Origin: Vibrio tasmaniensis 1F-187
Lineage (GTDB): Bacteria > Pseudomonadota > Gammaproteobacteria > Enterobacterales > Vibrionaceae
NCBI RefSeq assembly: GCF_000272405.2
Contig: NZ_AJZM02000307.1
Span: forward strand, 1 to 64,000
Reading direction: 5' to 3'
Length of the DNA stretch: 64,000 bases
A program made the translations under genes and the position numbers. Under the pieces are notes generated by a model. The model saw nothing but the letters and a program-made list of their open reading frames with translations. It ran no database searches and was not told the origin of the DNA. Every line of letters begins with the position of its first letter. Positions within the stretch are counted from its first letter, which is position 1. Positions 18,797 through 28,693 of this stretch are shown piece after piece.

Positions 18797-19837
18797 GTGA
18801 GTGGTAATACTTCTTCTCTAAGCTACAAAGACGCTGGTGTTGATATCGATGCAGGTAATGCACTAGTAGACCGTATTAAAGGTGCTGTTAAACGCACTCG
18901 TCGCCCTGAAGTAATGGGCGGTATTGGTGGCTTTGGCGCCCTATGTGAACTTCCAACGAAATACAAAGAGCCGGTACTTGTTTCAGGTACTGATGGTGTT
19001 GGTACTAAACTTCGCCTTGCTTTGGATCTGAAAAAACACGACACCATTGGTATCGACCTAGTGGCAATGTGTGTGAACGACTTAATCGTTCAAGGTGGTG
19101 AGCCGCTATTCTTCCTAGACTACTACGCAACAGGTAAGCTAGATGTAGATACAGCAGCAGATGTTGTTTCTGGTATTGCTGAAGGCTGTGTTCAAGCAGG
19201 TTGTGCACTGATCGGCGGTGAAACGGCTGAAATGCCAGGTATGTACGAAGGCGACGACTACGATGTAGCCGGCTTCTGTGTTGGTGTTGTAGAAAAAGCT
19301 GACATCATCGACGGCACTAAAGTAGCTGCAGGCGACGCACTTATCGCTGTTGGCTCAAGTGGTCCACACTCAAATGGTTACTCTTTGATTCGTAAAGTTC
19401 TAGAAGTTTCTGGAGCTGATAAGAGTGAAGAGCTAGAAGGTCGCACTATCGGTGAACACCTACTAGAACCGACTAAGATTTACATCAAATCGGCACTTAA
19501 GATGATTGCAGAGCATGACATTCATGCTATCTCGCACATCACAGGTGGTGGTTTCTGGGAAAACATCCCACGCGTACTTCCTGAAGGTACTAAAGCAGTG
19601 ATTGATGGCAAGAGCTGGGAATGGCCTGCTATCTTCAACTGGCTACAAGAGAAAGGTAACGTGGAGACATTTGAAATGTACCGCACTTTCAACTGTGGTG
19701 TAGGCCTAGTTGTTGCTCTACCTAAAGATCAAGCAGACGCTGCGGTTGAACTGCTGAAAGCCGAAGGCGAAAACGCTTGGGTTATCGGTGAGATCGCAAA
19801 CGCTGAAGCTGGCGAAGAGCAAGTTGAAATCAAATAA
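18797..19837 (+). CDS. purM: Phosphoribosylformylglycinamidine cyclo-ligase (AIR synthetase)
   Basis: A 346-residue enzyme of de novo purine synthesis that closes FGAM to AIR using ATP. The family signatures are intact: [10 protein letters not shown] near 45-54, [11 protein letters not shown] at about 60-70, and [11 protein letters not shown] near 252-262. The start is GTG at 18797 with GAGGAC upstream; the length matches E. coli PurM. A PurR box lies upstream. A terminator-like hairpin follows before purN. Confidence 0.97.
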   Translation: MSGNTSSLSYKDAGVDIDAGNALVDRIKGAVKRTRRPEVMGGIGGFGALCELPTKYKEPVLVSGTDGVGTKLRLALDLKKHDTIGIDLVAMCVNDLIVQGGEPLFFLDYYATGKLDVDTAADVVSGIAEGCVQAGCALIGGETAEMPGMYEGDDYDVAGFCVGVVEKADIIDGTKVAAGDALIAVGSSGPHSNGYSLIRKVLEVSGADKSEELEGRTIGEHLLEPTKIYIKSALKMIAEHDIHAISHITGGGFWENIPRVLPEGTKAVIDGKSWEWPAIFNWLQEKGNVETFEMYRTFNCGVGLVVALPKDQADAAVELLKAEGENAWVIGEIANAEAGEEQVEIK

Positions 19838-19864
19838 GTGACACGTTCGCTTACTTAGTTAATC

Positions 19865-19890
19865 AATGAGGACCTTATGGTCCTCATTTT
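19865..19890 (+). terminator. Hairpin between purM and purN
   Basis: AATGAGGACC-TTAT-GGTCCTCATT followed by TT and then G. It is a 10-bp perfect stem but the U-tract is short, so it may only attenuate read-through into purN. Confidence 0.7.
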
Positions 19891-19957
19891 GCTATTAAGC
19901 CCACAGAAAACCTTAGTTTATGTAGGTACATTGTAAACAGTTCAGTTAATCAATCGC

Positions 19958-20644
19958 ATGACCCACTCTATGAAAAACAGCCATTCTATGAATAACAGTC
20001 ACTCTAAGAAAAACATCGTCGTTTTAGTCTCAGGAAGCGGAAGTAACTTGCAAGCAATTTTGGACGCCTGCGAGAGCAATATGATTGATGCTTCAGTTAA
20101 AGCTGTCTTCTCAAATAAAGCAGAAGCTTTTGGTTTAGAGCGAGCGAAAACCGCGGGTGTTGACGCACATTCTGTGAACCCAAAAAACTATGGTTCACGT
20201 GAAGAGTTCGATCATGAATTGATGATTCAGATCGATGCTTACCAACCCGATTTAATCGTACTTGCGGGATACATGCGTATCTTGAGTTCAGAATTTGTTC
20301 GTCACTATGCCGGTAAAATGGTCAACATCCACCCTTCCCTGTTACCTAAATACCCAGGCCTACACACCCACCAGCGTGCCATTGATGCACAAGACAAAGA
20401 GCACGGTACAAGCGTCCACTTTGTTACCGAAGAACTTGATGGTGGCCCTGTAATCTTGCAAGCCAAGGTGCCGGTATTTGAAGATGATGATGCTGACATG
20501 TTAGCAAGCCGAGTACTGACTCAAGAGCACTGTATTTACCCGATGGTTTGTAAATGGTTTGCTGAAGATCGTTTATCGATGGTAAACGGGAAGGCTGTCT
20601 TAGACGGTGAAACATTAGGTACACACGGTTACGCAGAAGAGTAA
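19958..20644 (+). CDS. purN: Phosphoribosylglycinamide formyltransferase 1
   Basis: A 228-residue enzyme that formylates GAR with 10-formyl-THF in purine synthesis. Expected motifs are present: VSGSGSNLQAILDAC near 25-39, VNIHPSLLPKYPG (catalytic Asn and His) and LDGGPV (catalytic Asp). The core begins at KKNIVVLVSG, where E. coli PurN starts, so there is a 17-18-residue extension, MTHSMKNSHSMNNSHS, which is a near-duplicated MxNSHS unit. No convincing ribosome-binding site is seen before the ATGs at 19958, 19970 or 19988, so the start is uncertain. Confidence 0.94.
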   Translation: MTHSMKNSHSMNNSHSKKNIVVLVSGSGSNLQAILDACESNMIDASVKAVFSNKAEAFGLERAKTAGVDAHSVNPKNYGSREEFDHELMIQIDAYQPDLIVLAGYMRILSSEFVRHYAGKMVNIHPSLLPKYPGLHTHQRAIDAQDKEHGTSVHFVTEELDGGPVILQAKVPVFEDDDADMLASRVLTQEHCIYPMVCKWFAEDRLSMVNGKAVLDGETLGTHGYAEE

Positions 20645-20704
20645 TTAATAAGGTTGTTCTCCCAGAGTAAATCACGGAAGAATAAGCCTTAAAAAACAGA
20701 AAAC

Positions 20705-20750
20705 AAAAAGGCCGCTCACTGACTTATTAGTACAGTAAGCGGCCTTTTTT
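20705..20750. terminator. Bidirectional terminator between purN and yafJ
   Basis: AAAAAGGCCGCT ... AGCGGCCTTTTTT with an inner CACTG/CAGTA stem and A/T runs on both sides, between converging genes. Confidence 0.92.
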
Positions 20751-20779
20751 AATCAGGACAAATAATAGTATCGACTAGA

Positions 20780-21625
20780 TTAGCTCAATGGTTCAGTAGG
20801 CGCTTGGCTTGCCACCTTCTTCGGAGCATAAGCGACATCTTCCAACGCTTGGTGGTTGTTGCCAATTAACTCTCCAAAATGAAACAGTGCGTACTCACCC
20901 GGCTTCATTCTAAACCACTCTTCATTATCTGTTAGAGGTTGAGTTGCAACGACGGTTACCACATCATTGGGCGTAGTTTCTTCTTGGAAGTTAATCTCAA
21001 CATCTTCATCAATCAGGCTCGCGTTACCAAAAGGAGCGCGTCTTGTTATCCAGTATAAATGGTTCGTACAATAGTTCATCACGTACTCACCGTCACTGAG
21101 CAACATATTGAAAACACCTTTCTCTCGTAACTGGTCACAGCACTCAGCGACAAAGCGAAACATACCTTCCATATCTTGAGGAGGTTCAGGAAAACGGTCT
21201 TCAAGTTGTTTCAACAACCAGCAGAAAGAGAGTTCGCTGTCCGTCTCACCAACAGGTCTGAATCGACCACTAATCAGATCATCATAATCCGTTAGTTGAC
21301 CATTGTGAGCAAAGGTCCAGTATCGTCCCCAAAGCTCACGAGTGAAAGGGTGAGTATTTTCTAGATTAACGCCACCGCGGTTAGCTTGACGGATATGACT
21401 GACAACAGCTTGGCTCTTAATTGGGTAGTTTTGAACCAGCTCAGCGATCTTTGATTCACAACTAGGATTAGGGTCTTTAAATGTACGAAAACCCTTCCCC
21501 TCATAGAAAGTAATACCCCAGCCATCACGATGTGGACCAGTGTTGCCTCCACGCTGCATAAGGCCAGTAAAGCTAAAACAAATATCAGTTGGCACATTCG
21601 CGCTCATACCGAGCAATTCACACAT
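20780..21625 (-). CDS. yafJ: Class II glutamine amidotransferase, YafJ-like
   Basis: A 281-residue Ntn-hydrolase-type protein. The mature N-terminal nucleophile would be Cys2 (MCELLGMSAN) after Met removal. GGNTGPHRDGWGITFYEG (about 31-48) and TFAHNGQLTDYDDL (about 107-120) are the family glutamine-pocket motifs. The reaction is not established; similar proteins act as gamma-glutamyl amidases or domains of amidotransferases. It lies downstream of gmhA on the same strand, the order seen in E. coli. Confidence 0.92.
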   Translation of the reverse strand: MCELLGMSANVPTDICFSFTGLMQRGGNTGPHRDGWGITFYEGKGFRTFKDPNPSCESKIAELVQNYPIKSQAVVSHIRQANRGGVNLENTHPFTRELWGRYWTFAHNGQLTDYDDLISGRFRPVGETDSELSFCWLLKQLEDRFPEPPQDMEGMFRFVAECCDQLREKGVFNMLLSDGEYVMNYCTNHLYWITRRAPFGNASLIDEDVEINFQEETTPNDVVTVVATQPLTDNEEWFRMKPGEYALFHFGELIGNNHQALEDVAYAPKKVASQAPTEPLS

Positions 21626-21653
21626 GGTTTAATCTACTCCCTATTTAAACCAA

Positions 21654-21676
21654 TGGAGCCACAAACCTAGGCTCCA
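21654..21676 (-). other. Intercistronic hairpin between gmhA and yafJ
   Basis: TGGAGCC-ACAAACCTA-GGCTCCA, a perfect 7-bp stem without a U-tract; probably a processing or stability element. Confidence 0.5.
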
Positions 21677-21692
21677 AATATCTGTAAAACTA

Positions 21693-22268
21693 TTATTCCA
21701 TTTCTTTTTCAACAAGCTGAATCACAATGTGGATGATCTTAATGTGAATCTCTTGGATGCGATCAGCGTAGCCAAAGTGTGGGACTCGGATTTCGATATC
21801 AGCACAACCTGCCATTTTACCGCCATCTTTACCGGTCAGCGCAATGGTTTTCATCCCTTTAGCTTGAGCAGCTTCAATCGCTTTTAGGATGTTGCCAGAG
21901 TTACCTGAAGTCGACAAACCAAACAACACATCGCCTTTACGACCGACGGCTTCTACATAACGAGAAAATACGTGGTCGTAGCCAAAGTCGTTACTCACGC
22001 AAGACAGGTGACTCGGATCTGAAATCGCAATACCAGCAAAGCCTGGGCGATTTTCGCGGTATCGGCCTGTTAGCTCTTCCGCGAAATGCATTGCATCACA
22101 GTGTGAACCACCGTTACCACAAGAAAGCACTTTGCCTTCTTGCTTGAATGAATCTGCAATCATTTTTGCAGCAGCTTCAATTTGAGCAATGTTATGGTCA
22201 TCACTCAAGAACTTGTTCAGAACGTCAGCAGCTTCGTTCAATTCACTTTTGATTAGGTCTTGGTACAT
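21693..22268 (-). CDS. gmhA: Sedoheptulose-7-phosphate isomerase
   Basis: A 191-residue SIS-domain enzyme that makes D-glycero-D-manno-heptose 7-phosphate, the first step to LPS core heptose. The substrate loop [20 protein letters not shown] (about 49-68) and the [10 protein letters not shown] loop (about 119-128) are present. The length matches E. coli GmhA (192). It is transcribed divergently from fadE, as in E. coli. Confidence 0.97.
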   Translation of the reverse strand: MYQDLIKSELNEAADVLNKFLSDDHNIAQIEAAAKMIADSFKQEGKVLSCGNGGSHCDAMHFAEELTGRYRENRPGFAGIAISDPSHLSCVSNDFGYDHVFSRYVEAVGRKGDVLFGLSTSGNSGNILKAIEAAQAKGMKTIALTGKDGGKMAGCADIEIRVPHFGYADRIQEIHIKIIHIVIQLVEKEME

Positions 22269-22596
22269 TTGGCTTATCTCTTATGTTTTTTGACGCAACT
22301 TAAAGTGCGTGAAATGAGAATTGAGGGTTTTCCCCTCTTTATCACTGAGTTTACCCACAAACATGAAATAGTGTCGACACTTAAGCCCAAAGATTGCCAT
22401 CTTAATTAACCTCTCACTGTCGATCCGTCCAAATATTCACCACCAACCTCTCACAATTAGAACTTTAACTCTATTGAGATCACTTTTTATTCACTTTGGA
22501 GTTTTACAAATATTTAATATTTTGTTTACACTTGACTGGTTAGACCTCTTACCTAAACTTAATAACAATAAGTGATCTCTGAAAAGGAAATCGATC
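22269..22596. promoter_or_regulatory. Divergent gmhA-fadE intergenic region
   Basis: A 328-base spacer without a gene. It holds a FadR operator near fadE and a short inverted repeat ACGCA-N8-TGCGT (22293-22310) near gmhA. Promoter hexamers could not be fixed reliably. Confidence 0.6.
22534..22550 (+). promoter_or_regulatory. FadR operator upstream of fadE
   Basis: GACTGGTTAGACCTCTT matches the FadR consensus AACTGGTCNGACCAGTT at 12 of its 16 defined positions, including the key TGGT and GACC. It lies 47 bases before the fadE ATG, where FadR would repress transcription in the absence of long-chain acyl-CoA. Confidence 0.82.
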
Positions 22597-25062
22597 ATGA
22601 ACATATTGCTCTCCCTACTCGGCATGACAGCCATCTTAGGCGTCTGTCTTTACCATAGAGTTAGTCTGGTCCGTGCGTTAATTGTGTTAACTGGCGCAAT
22701 GGTCGCATTAACCCTGTTTGGCAGCGTGGCAGTCACTGGCTGGCTTTGTTATCTATTGGCCATTGCAATCTTTGCTGTACCAGCAATTCGCCAGACCCTC
22801 ATTAGCCAAAAAGCACTTTCTTTGTTTAAGAAGGTTCTACCAGCAATGTCTCAGACGGAAAAAGAGGCATTGGAAGCAGGCACAGTATGGTGGGAAGCAG
22901 AGCTGTTCAAAGGCAAGCCTGAGTGGAAGAAGCTTCAAAACATTGCGGATCCGAAACTTTCTGAGGCGGAACAAGCGTTTTTAGATGGCCCAGTCAATAC
23001 AGTGTGTGAAATGGTCAATGACTACCAAGTAACACATGAGCTTGCTGATTTACCACCAGAAGTTTGGCAGTACCTAAAAGACCATAAATTCTTCGCCATG
23101 ATCATCAAGAAAAAATACGGCGGTTTAGAATTCTCAGCTTACGCTCAGTCGTTAGTTCTACAGAAGCTAACGGGTGTTTCTAGCGTATTATCCTCAACCG
23201 TTGGCGTCCCTAATTCGTTAGGTCCCGGTGAGCTATTGCAACACTATGGTACAGAAGATCAAAGAAACCACTACCTACCTCGCCTAGCCGAAGGTAAAGA
23301 AATCCCTTGTTTTGCCTTAACTAGCCCAGAAGCCGGCTCAGATGCTGGCTCAATTCCAGATTACGGCGTGGTGTGTAAGGGTGAATGGCAAGGCGAAGAA
23401 GTATTGGGCATGCGCCTAACTTGGAACAAACGTTACATCACTCTAGCGCCTGTTGCGACCGTTTTAGGCTTAGCCTTTAAACTGAGAGACCCAGAAGGTC
23501 TGCTTGGTGACAAGCAAGACCTTGGCATCACCTGTGCCCTTATCCCTACCGATTTAAAAGGCGTAGAGATTGGTAACCGTCACTTCCCACTCAACGTGCC
23601 TTTCCAAAATGGTCCGACTCAAGGTGATGACATCTTCGTGCCTATCGATTTCATCATCGGCGGCCAGAAAATGGCAGGACAAGGCTGGCGTATGTTGGTT
23701 GAATGTCTGTCGGTTGGTCGTGGTATCACACTGCCTTCAAACTCAACCGGTGGTATTAAGTCTGCAGCATTAGCAACCGGTGCTTACGCTCGTATTCGTC
23801 GTCAATTCAAACAACCCATTGGTCGTATGGAAGGGGTTGAAGAGCCACTGGCACGTCTAGCAGGTAACGCCTATGTAATGGACGCAGCAAGTAACCTAAC
23901 GGTTGCGGGTATCGATCTTGGTGAAAAGCCTTCGGTTATCTCAGCAATCGTGAAGTACCACTGTACTCACCGTGGCCAACGCAGCATCATCGATGCGATG
24001 GATATCGTCGGCGGTAAAGGCATTTGCTTAGGCCCATCGAACTTCCTCGCTCGTGGTTATCAAGGCTCACCAATTGCAATTACGGTTGAAGGCGCAAACA
24101 TCCTGACTCGTTCAATGATCATCTATGGTCAAGGCGCGATTCGCTGCCACCCTTATGTTCTGAACGAAATGGAAGCGGCTTATTCGGAAAGCAGCGATGC
24201 ACTTGATAAGTTTGATTCAGCATTAGCAGGACACGTTAGCTTTACTATGAGTAACCTAGTCCGCAGCTTGTGGTTTGGTTTAACCGACGGCCGTGGTTCA
24301 GACGCTCCAACACCATCCAATAAAACGGATAAGCAGACACAGCGTTACTACCAACAGCTGAACCGCTACAGTGCTAACCTAGCGCTACTGTCTGATATTT
24401 CAATGGCTGTATTAGGCGGTTCACTGAAACGCAGAGAGCGCCTATCAGCAAGACTGGGGGATATCCTGAGTCAACTCTACCTAGGTTCAGCAACACTTAA
24501 GCGCTTTGAAAGCGAAGGTAGCCATGCTGAAGATCTCCCATTAGTCCATTGGGGTATGCAAGACAGCTTGCGTCAAACTGAAGTCGCGATTGATGAGTTC
24601 TTGGCGAACTTCCCTAACCCTGTGATTGGTCGACTACTTCGCGTTGTGTTAATGCCATTTGGCCGTATCCGTCGTGCACCAAACGACAAGTTGGATAGCC
24701 AAGTCGCGCAAATCCTACAAACACCTAGTGAAACACGCTCTCGTATCGGCCGTGGCCAATACTTGGAAGCAACGGAATACAACCCTGTAGGCAAGATTGA
24801 AAAAGCGCTAGAAGTGATTCTTCAAGCTGAACCTCTGTTCGATAAGGTTTGTAAAGAAACACATCAAAAACGTGCTTTCTTACGACTCGACCTTGTCGCT
24901 CAGTTGGGACTTGAGAAAGGTATCTTAACGCAAGAAGAAGCAAATCTTCTGATTAGCGCTGAGGAACACAGACTGTACACGATTAACGTGGATGATTTCT
25001 CGCCTGAGGAGCTTGCAGCAAAGACTCAGTACCCAGACCAATCGATTGATAACGTCGCTTAA
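22597..25062 (+). CDS. fadE: Acyl-CoA dehydrogenase FadE
   Basis: An 821-residue flavoprotein that performs the first oxidation of fatty-acid beta-oxidation. The N terminus has two hydrophobic segments (about 1-60), likely a membrane association. The acyl-CoA dehydrogenase core is about 75-520; a DUF1974 domain fills about 525-800, as in E. coli FadE (814 residues). [16 protein letters not shown] is the substrate-binding signature, and [20 protein letters not shown] is in the C-terminal helical domain. FadR control is implied by the operator. Confidence 0.97.
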   Translation: MNILLSLLGMTAILGVCLYHRVSLVRALIVLTGAMVALTLFGSVAVTGWLCYLLAIAIFAVPAIRQTLISQKALSLFKKVLPAMSQTEKEALEAGTVWWEAELFKGKPEWKKLQNIADPKLSEAEQAFLDGPVNTVCEMVNDYQVTHELADLPPEVWQYLKDHKFFAMIIKKKYGGLEFSAYAQSLVLQKLTGVSSVLSSTVGVPNSLGPGELLQHYGTEDQRNHYLPRLAEGKEIPCFALTSPEAGSDAGSIPDYGVVCKGEWQGEEVLGMRLTWNKRYITLAPVATVLGLAFKLRDPEGLLGDKQDLGITCALIPTDLKGVEIGNRHFPLNVPFQNGPTQGDDIFVPIDFIIGGQKMAGQGWRMLVECLSVGRGITLPSNSTGGIKSAALATGAYARIRRQFKQPIGRMEGVEEPLARLAGNAYVMDAASNLTVAGIDLGEKPSVISAIVKYHCTHRGQRSIIDAMDIVGGKGICLGPSNFLARGYQGSPIAITVEGANILTRSMIIYGQGAIRCHPYVLNEMEAAYSESSDALDKFDSALAGHVSFTMSNLVRSLWFGLTDGRGSDAPTPSNKTDKQTQRYYQQLNRYSANLALLSDISMAVLGGSLKRRERLSARLGDILSQLYLGSATLKRFESEGSHAEDLPLVHWGMQDSLRQTEVAIDEFLANFPNPVIGRLLRVVLMPFGRIRRAPNDKLDSQVAQILQTPSETRSRIGRGQYLEATEYNPVGKIEKALEVILQAEPLFDKVCKETHQKRAFLRLDLVAQLGLEKGILTQEEANLLISAEEHRLYTINVDDFSPEELAAKTQYPDQSIDNVA

Positions 25063-25079
25063 GGTCAGAGAAACAAACA

Positions 25080-25111
25080 AAAACGGGACTCCTATGAGTC
25101 CCGTTTTTTTA
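25080..25111 (+). terminator. Rho-independent terminator of fadE
   Basis: AAAACGGGACTC-CTAT-GAGTCCCGTTTT followed by a run of T. The 12-bp stem is perfect, and A-rich sequence on the left may let it also work on the other strand. Confidence 0.93.
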
Positions 25112-25146
25112 TTCATCACTTCATTGTCACAAATTTTAATGCTTGC

Positions 25147-25221
25147 TCTATCGAGGCTTGTTCTATCTAAGTTTAGTCTCTCGAGGTTTGTTGTCCCGAC
25201 GTTTACTCACTCAAGACAACA
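25147..25221. repeat. Imperfect 15-bp tandem repeats between fadE and the TIGR03503 gene
   Basis: Five adjacent units align at 15-base spacing: TCTATCGAGGCTTGT, TCTATCTAAGTTTAG, TCTCTCGAGGTTTGT, TGTCCCGACGTTTAC and a diverged TCACTCAAGACAACA. They lie in the 140-base gap between converging genes, just past the fadE terminator. Confidence 0.65.
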
Positions 25222-25252
25222 ATCTCAAGACAACTCTAGGGATGCAGACGAG

Positions 25253-26500
25253 TTACTTAGGCGCCTTGAGCTGCATCTCAGGTAGCGCTCTCTTCTTCGC
25301 TGTGATTTTACGTATTGCAAACCAAATCAGTAAGCCCAATAAAATCGCAGCCACATTCCCTACCGCTATAATCATTATGCTGCGCTGCCTGTCATCTTCT
25401 CTTTTTTGAAGAATCATTAATTTTTCAGCAATACGCTTCTGCTCAGCAAGAGCTTCCTCTTGAAGACGTCGAGATTCTGCTAGGTCTATCTCTTGAACAA
25501 CGCTGTACGACTGCTCGGTAATCGGGAAGATCAGTGGACGCTGGCTTGACGCATCGGTGGCATAAACCATCCCCGACCAAGTGTAAATTCCCAAATCATC
25601 ATTATAAGGCAACGATAAAGATACTTTCATCGCATCCGCTTCGGCTTGGCCTTGCTTATACATCACATACCCATCAGGGGCTTTATACTCAACGTGAGCT
25701 GCTAACGAGCTCGGCGCAATCATACCTGGCTCGCCAGATGCCACGACGGTATGAGATAAGCCTTCTTTGCGAGACTGAATGAAGGTGGTGGTGATTGGCG
25801 TTGGGTAAACCAAGACCTCTTGCTCTTGCGCTCGCAGGAACACACCATTACCAGAAGTAATTCGAGCTCGATATTTACCAGGCTCAATGTCCATTGGTAA
25901 CGACACGGTGAACACACCATCTCCAGCTTTTTCGTCAAGATCAACGCCATCATCGGCAAATTCACCCATGACAACCGGAATTGGCCGCGCTTCTCTCACT
26001 AAGGACTCTTCGTTTTCGACGAACTTAGTGAATGTTACTTTAAGCTTCACACGGTCAAGAAAATCCCGCAGCACAAGCGGCTTGCCATCGGATGTCAAAC
26101 GAGCGGTAAATTTAATGTGTTCAGTTTGGTACAACTTGTCTGGAAATTCATTGGCGTCTAAAACCAGATGAGATAAAAGTTTGATATTATTTTTAGGTGA
26201 GACTTTACCTACCGCTTGCCAAGGACCCGGCATCGGATTGTCGATAGAGATAATATCCATTGACGATTCTTGGTACCAACGGACATTATCAGCATGACGC
26301 AAAGCGTGGTACTTCTTGCCATCAGGACGAACCAAGACGACGGGTTTAGAATTATCGGCTCGATAGATCACAAAAGTAACTTGCTCGATACTGGGATCAA
26401 CTCGAAAGCGATTATCCAATAAACTCATTACAGATTCTGTTGCTGCGTGTAAGCCAAAGCTCAACAGCAATAAACAACCGGTAGCCAATACCCTTAACAT
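25253..26500 (-). CDS. TIGR03503 family exported protein with C-terminal membrane helix
   Basis: A 415-residue protein with a signal peptide (about 1-19, LATGCLLLLSFGLHAA), beta-rich periplasmic domains (about 25-320), a coiled segment rich in Glu/Gln/Lys (about 330-370) and one membrane helix (about 376-396, IMIIAVGNVAAILLGLLIWF) with a basic cytoplasmic tail. The features match the TIGR03503 family of Vibrio and related genera. No function is known. It lies 9 bases downstream of dnaQ on the same strand. Confidence 0.87.
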   Translation of the reverse strand: MLRVLATGCLLLLSFGLHAATESVMSLLDNRFRVDPSIEQVTFVIYRADNSKPVVLVRPDGKKYHALRHADNVRWYQESSMDIISIDNPMPGPWQAVGKVSPKNNIKLLSHLVLDANEFPDKLYQTEHIKFTARLTSDGKPLVLRDFLDRVKLKVTFTKFVENEESLVREARPIPVVMGEFADDGVDLDEKAGDGVFTVSLPMDIEPGKYRARITSGNGVFLRAQEQEVLVYPTPITTTFIQSRKEGLSHTVVASGEPGMIAPSSLAAHVEYKAPDGYVMYKQGQAEADAMKVSLSLPYNDDLGIYTWSGMVYATDASSQRPLIFPITEQSYSVVQEIDLAESRRLQEEALAEQKRIAEKLMILQKREDDRQRSIMIIAVGNVAAILLGLLIWFAIRKITAKKRALPEMQLKAPK

Positions 26501-26509
26501 ACTTTCTCC

Positions 26510-27277
26510 CTACTGACGCCAGAGGCAGCTTCCGCTTTTCTCGACGAGGTCTAAACGACTTTGATGCGCTTCTACTTCATCGGCCGTAGCTCGCAAAACC
26601 TTTAGGGATTTTCGACCACTTTCTGCTCTTCGTATGCTTTCGCCTTCGCCTTCTTGTTGGCCAGCGTTAAATTGCAGCGAAGTTTGCCCACCTGTCATCA
26701 ATAAGTAGACGTCCGCTAGAATCTCCGCATCGAGCAATGCGCCGTGAAGAGTACGGTGTGAGTTATCAATACCATAACGGTCACATAAGATATCTAGATT
26801 GTTTCTTTTCCCTGGGAATATCTTCTTCGCCATCGCCAAGGTGTCGGTAACTTTACAGTAGTCATCCGTTTTACCTATCGCAGGATTAAGTTTCTCAAAC
26901 TCATAGTCCATAAAGCCCGTATCGAAGGGCGCGTTATGAGCCACCAGCTCCGCACCTTTAATAAAGTCGAGAAACTCTTTATGTATGTCTTGGTATTCTG
27001 GTTTATCAATCAAGAATTCATCGGTAATACCGTGAACGCCAATCGCCTCTTCTTGAATCGCACGATCGGGCTTGATATAGACGTGAAAGTGACGCCCAGT
27101 CAGCCTACGGTTGATGATCTCTACTGCACCAATTTCAACGATGCGATGTCCCATATAGTGGGGGCCACCCTCTGTATTCATACCGGTGGTTTCGGTATCA
27201 AGTACAACGATGCGTTTGTTTTCATTCGAACTGTTTTTTTCGTTCGTGCTTTGTTCTGGAGTGCTACTGGTATTCAT
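26510..27277 (-). CDS. dnaQ: DNA polymerase III epsilon subunit (3'-5' proofreading exonuclease)
   Basis: A 255-residue DEDDh exonuclease that proofreads for DnaE. ExoI is VVLDTETTGM (Asp27, Glu29), ExoII is HNAPFDTGFMDYE, and ExoIII is HRTLHGALLDAEILADVY. A QTSLQF clamp-binding motif follows the exonuclease domain at about 192-197. The N terminus is about 19 residues longer than E. coli's, polar (STPEQSTNEKNSSNEN). It diverges from rnhA by only 56 bases, the arrangement in E. coli. Confidence 0.97.
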   Translation of the reverse strand: MNTSSTPEQSTNEKNSSNENKRIVVLDTETTGMNTEGGPHYMGHRIVEIGAVEIINRRLTGRHFHVYIKPDRAIQEEAIGVHGITDEFLIDKPEYQDIHKEFLDFIKGAELVAHNAPFDTGFMDYEFEKLNPAIGKTDDYCKVTDTLAMAKKIFPGKRNNLDILCDRYGIDNSHRTLHGALLDAEILADVYLLMTGGQTSLQFNAGQQEGEGESIRRAESGRKSLKVLRATADEVEAHQSRLDLVEKSGSCLWRQ

Positions 27278-27333
27278 AAGGATAACTGTGTCAGACTATG
27301 CCGATAATGTGCTTGAGGTAATAGTATCAAATC

Positions 27334-27798
27334 ATGACGAAACAAGTTGAAATTTTCACTGATGGTTCTTGTTTAGGCAACCCAGGTCCTGGCGGCTACG
27401 GCATCGTACTTCGCTACAAAAAAGTAGAGAAGACGTTAGCCGAAGGTTTCACCTTAACCACCAATAACCGCATGGAAATGCTCGCCGCTGTTGTGGCTCT
27501 CCAAGCCCTCAAAGAGCCTTGCTCTGTCATTCTGACCACAGATAGCCAATACGTACGTCAAGGTATCACCCAGTGGATTCACAACTGGAAAAAGCGTGAT
27601 TGGAAAACAGCCGATAAAAAGCCCGTTAAAAACGCAGACCTGTGGCAAAGACTCGACAAAGAGACGGCGCGCCATAGCGTTGATTGGCGCTGGGTTAAGG
27701 GGCACGCGGGGCACCGAGAAAATGAAATGTGTGATGATTTAGCTCGAAGTGCAGCTGAAAACCCGACCCAAGAAGATACGGGCTATCAGCCAAGCTGA
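27334..27798 (+). CDS. rnhA: Ribonuclease HI
   Basis: A 154-residue enzyme that cleaves RNA in RNA:DNA hybrids. All four active-site acids are visible: Asp10 ([10 protein letters not shown]), Glu48 (NNRMEML), Asp70 (TTDSQY) and Asp134 (EMCDDLA). The basic protrusion [15 protein letters not shown] (about 86-100) is retained. It diverges from dnaQ. Its terminator overlaps the end of the converging yafS gene. Confidence 0.97.
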   Translation: MTKQVEIFTDGSCLGNPGPGGYGIVLRYKKVEKTLAEGFTLTTNNRMEMLAAVVALQALKEPCSVILTTDSQYVRQGITQWIHNWKKRDWKTADKKPVKNADLWQRLDKETARHSVDWRWVKGHAGHRENEMCDDLARSAAENPTQEDTGYQPS

Positions 27799-27846
27799 TC
27801 ATTTTCTTAAAGGAAATGTCAGTATCTAAAACAGATATAGCAATGG

Positions 27847-27874
27847 AAAGCCGACTATGAGTCGGCTTTTTCTG
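27847..27874. terminator. rnhA terminator overlapping the yafS 3' end
   Basis: AAAGCCGACT-ATG-AGTCGGCTTT (27847-27869) followed by TTTTTCTG on the plus strand. The yafS stop codon (27855-27857) lies inside this hairpin, so the last yafS codons double as the T-tract. Confidence 0.85.
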
Positions 27875-28640
27875 CTTTTAACGGATACGAATTTTTAGCG
27901 GAGTCCAAGGTGCGACGCGTATTGGTTCTAAAACTGGCTCCTACAGGAGAGAAGCGTCGCTTAAGGTGCCAATGTGGCTTGATAGGCTTAAGTGGATAAG
28001 TACGTTTACGAGCAACAATAAAGTATTGGCTACCAGCGAACGATGCACAGCTGCCTAAGCTGTTCTCCAACCACGTCCACATCGCTTGGTATTTACTCAT
28101 AGGGAACAACGCGTAGGTGTCACAATGAATCACTTCATAATTAAGTACGCCTAGCCAATCTTTAATTCGGTTTGGCATGTACATACGTCCACTCCATGGC
28201 AAGCTGTTCTTTCGCCAAGGCATCAAACTGGCAAGCCCAGTCACACTAAAAGGGTTAAAGCCGGTGATAATAATATAGCCATCGTCCATCATTACTCGGT
28301 CGACTTCCCTCAATAGCCGGTGTGGGTCGTTGCTATAATCTAACTGATGACTCAGCACCACAACATCAAAGCTTTTCTCTAAAAAGGGTAAATTATAACC
28401 ATCTGCTATCACATTATGTAATGGGTTCTGGATATCTAGGTTTACTTGATGTTGAATGTTGCATGTGCAGCTAGAAATCTCACTGCTGAGGCCACCAAGT
28501 TTGAGCATATGGTAACCAAATAGTTTTGGGCACCACTCATCAAGTCGAGTTTGAATAGATTCTCTCAACCAGTCCCCATTGTGCAATTGTGCCCAAGTAT
28601 AAGGACGCTCAAACTTCTTTCTGCTACGTGCTGGCTTCAT
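27855..28640 (-). CDS. yafS: SAM-dependent methyltransferase, YafS-like
   Basis: A 261-residue class I methyltransferase. The central segment (about 70-150) includes [21 protein letters not shown] and [13 protein letters not shown], which fit a Methyltransf_11 fold. Substrate is unknown. The order rnhA / yafS / gloB with gloB divergent is that of E. coli. I used the ATG at 28640; a TTG one codon earlier is also possible. Confidence 0.88.
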   Translation of the reverse strand: MKPARSRKKFERPYTWAQLHNGDWLRESIQTRLDEWCPKLFGYHMLKLGGLSSEISSCTCNIQHQVNLDIQNPLHNVIADGYNLPFLEKSFDVVVLSHQLDYSNDPHRLLREVDRVMMDDGYIIITGFNPFSVTGLASLMPWRKNSLPWSGRMYMPNRIKDWLGVLNYEVIHCDTYALFPMSKYQAMWTWLENSLGSCASFAGSQYFIVARKRTYPLKPIKPHWHLKRRFSPVGASFRTNTRRTLDSAKNSYPLKAEKADS

Positions 28641-28693
28641 CAATAATCTGTCTCACTTATTCTGTCTCACTAAAAGTGACTGGAGAACCAATA

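Noticed and set aside
19838..19957. A possible riboswitch between purM and purN
   Set aside because: Only a simple 10-bp hairpin is present; no purine or glycine aptamer core can be seen.
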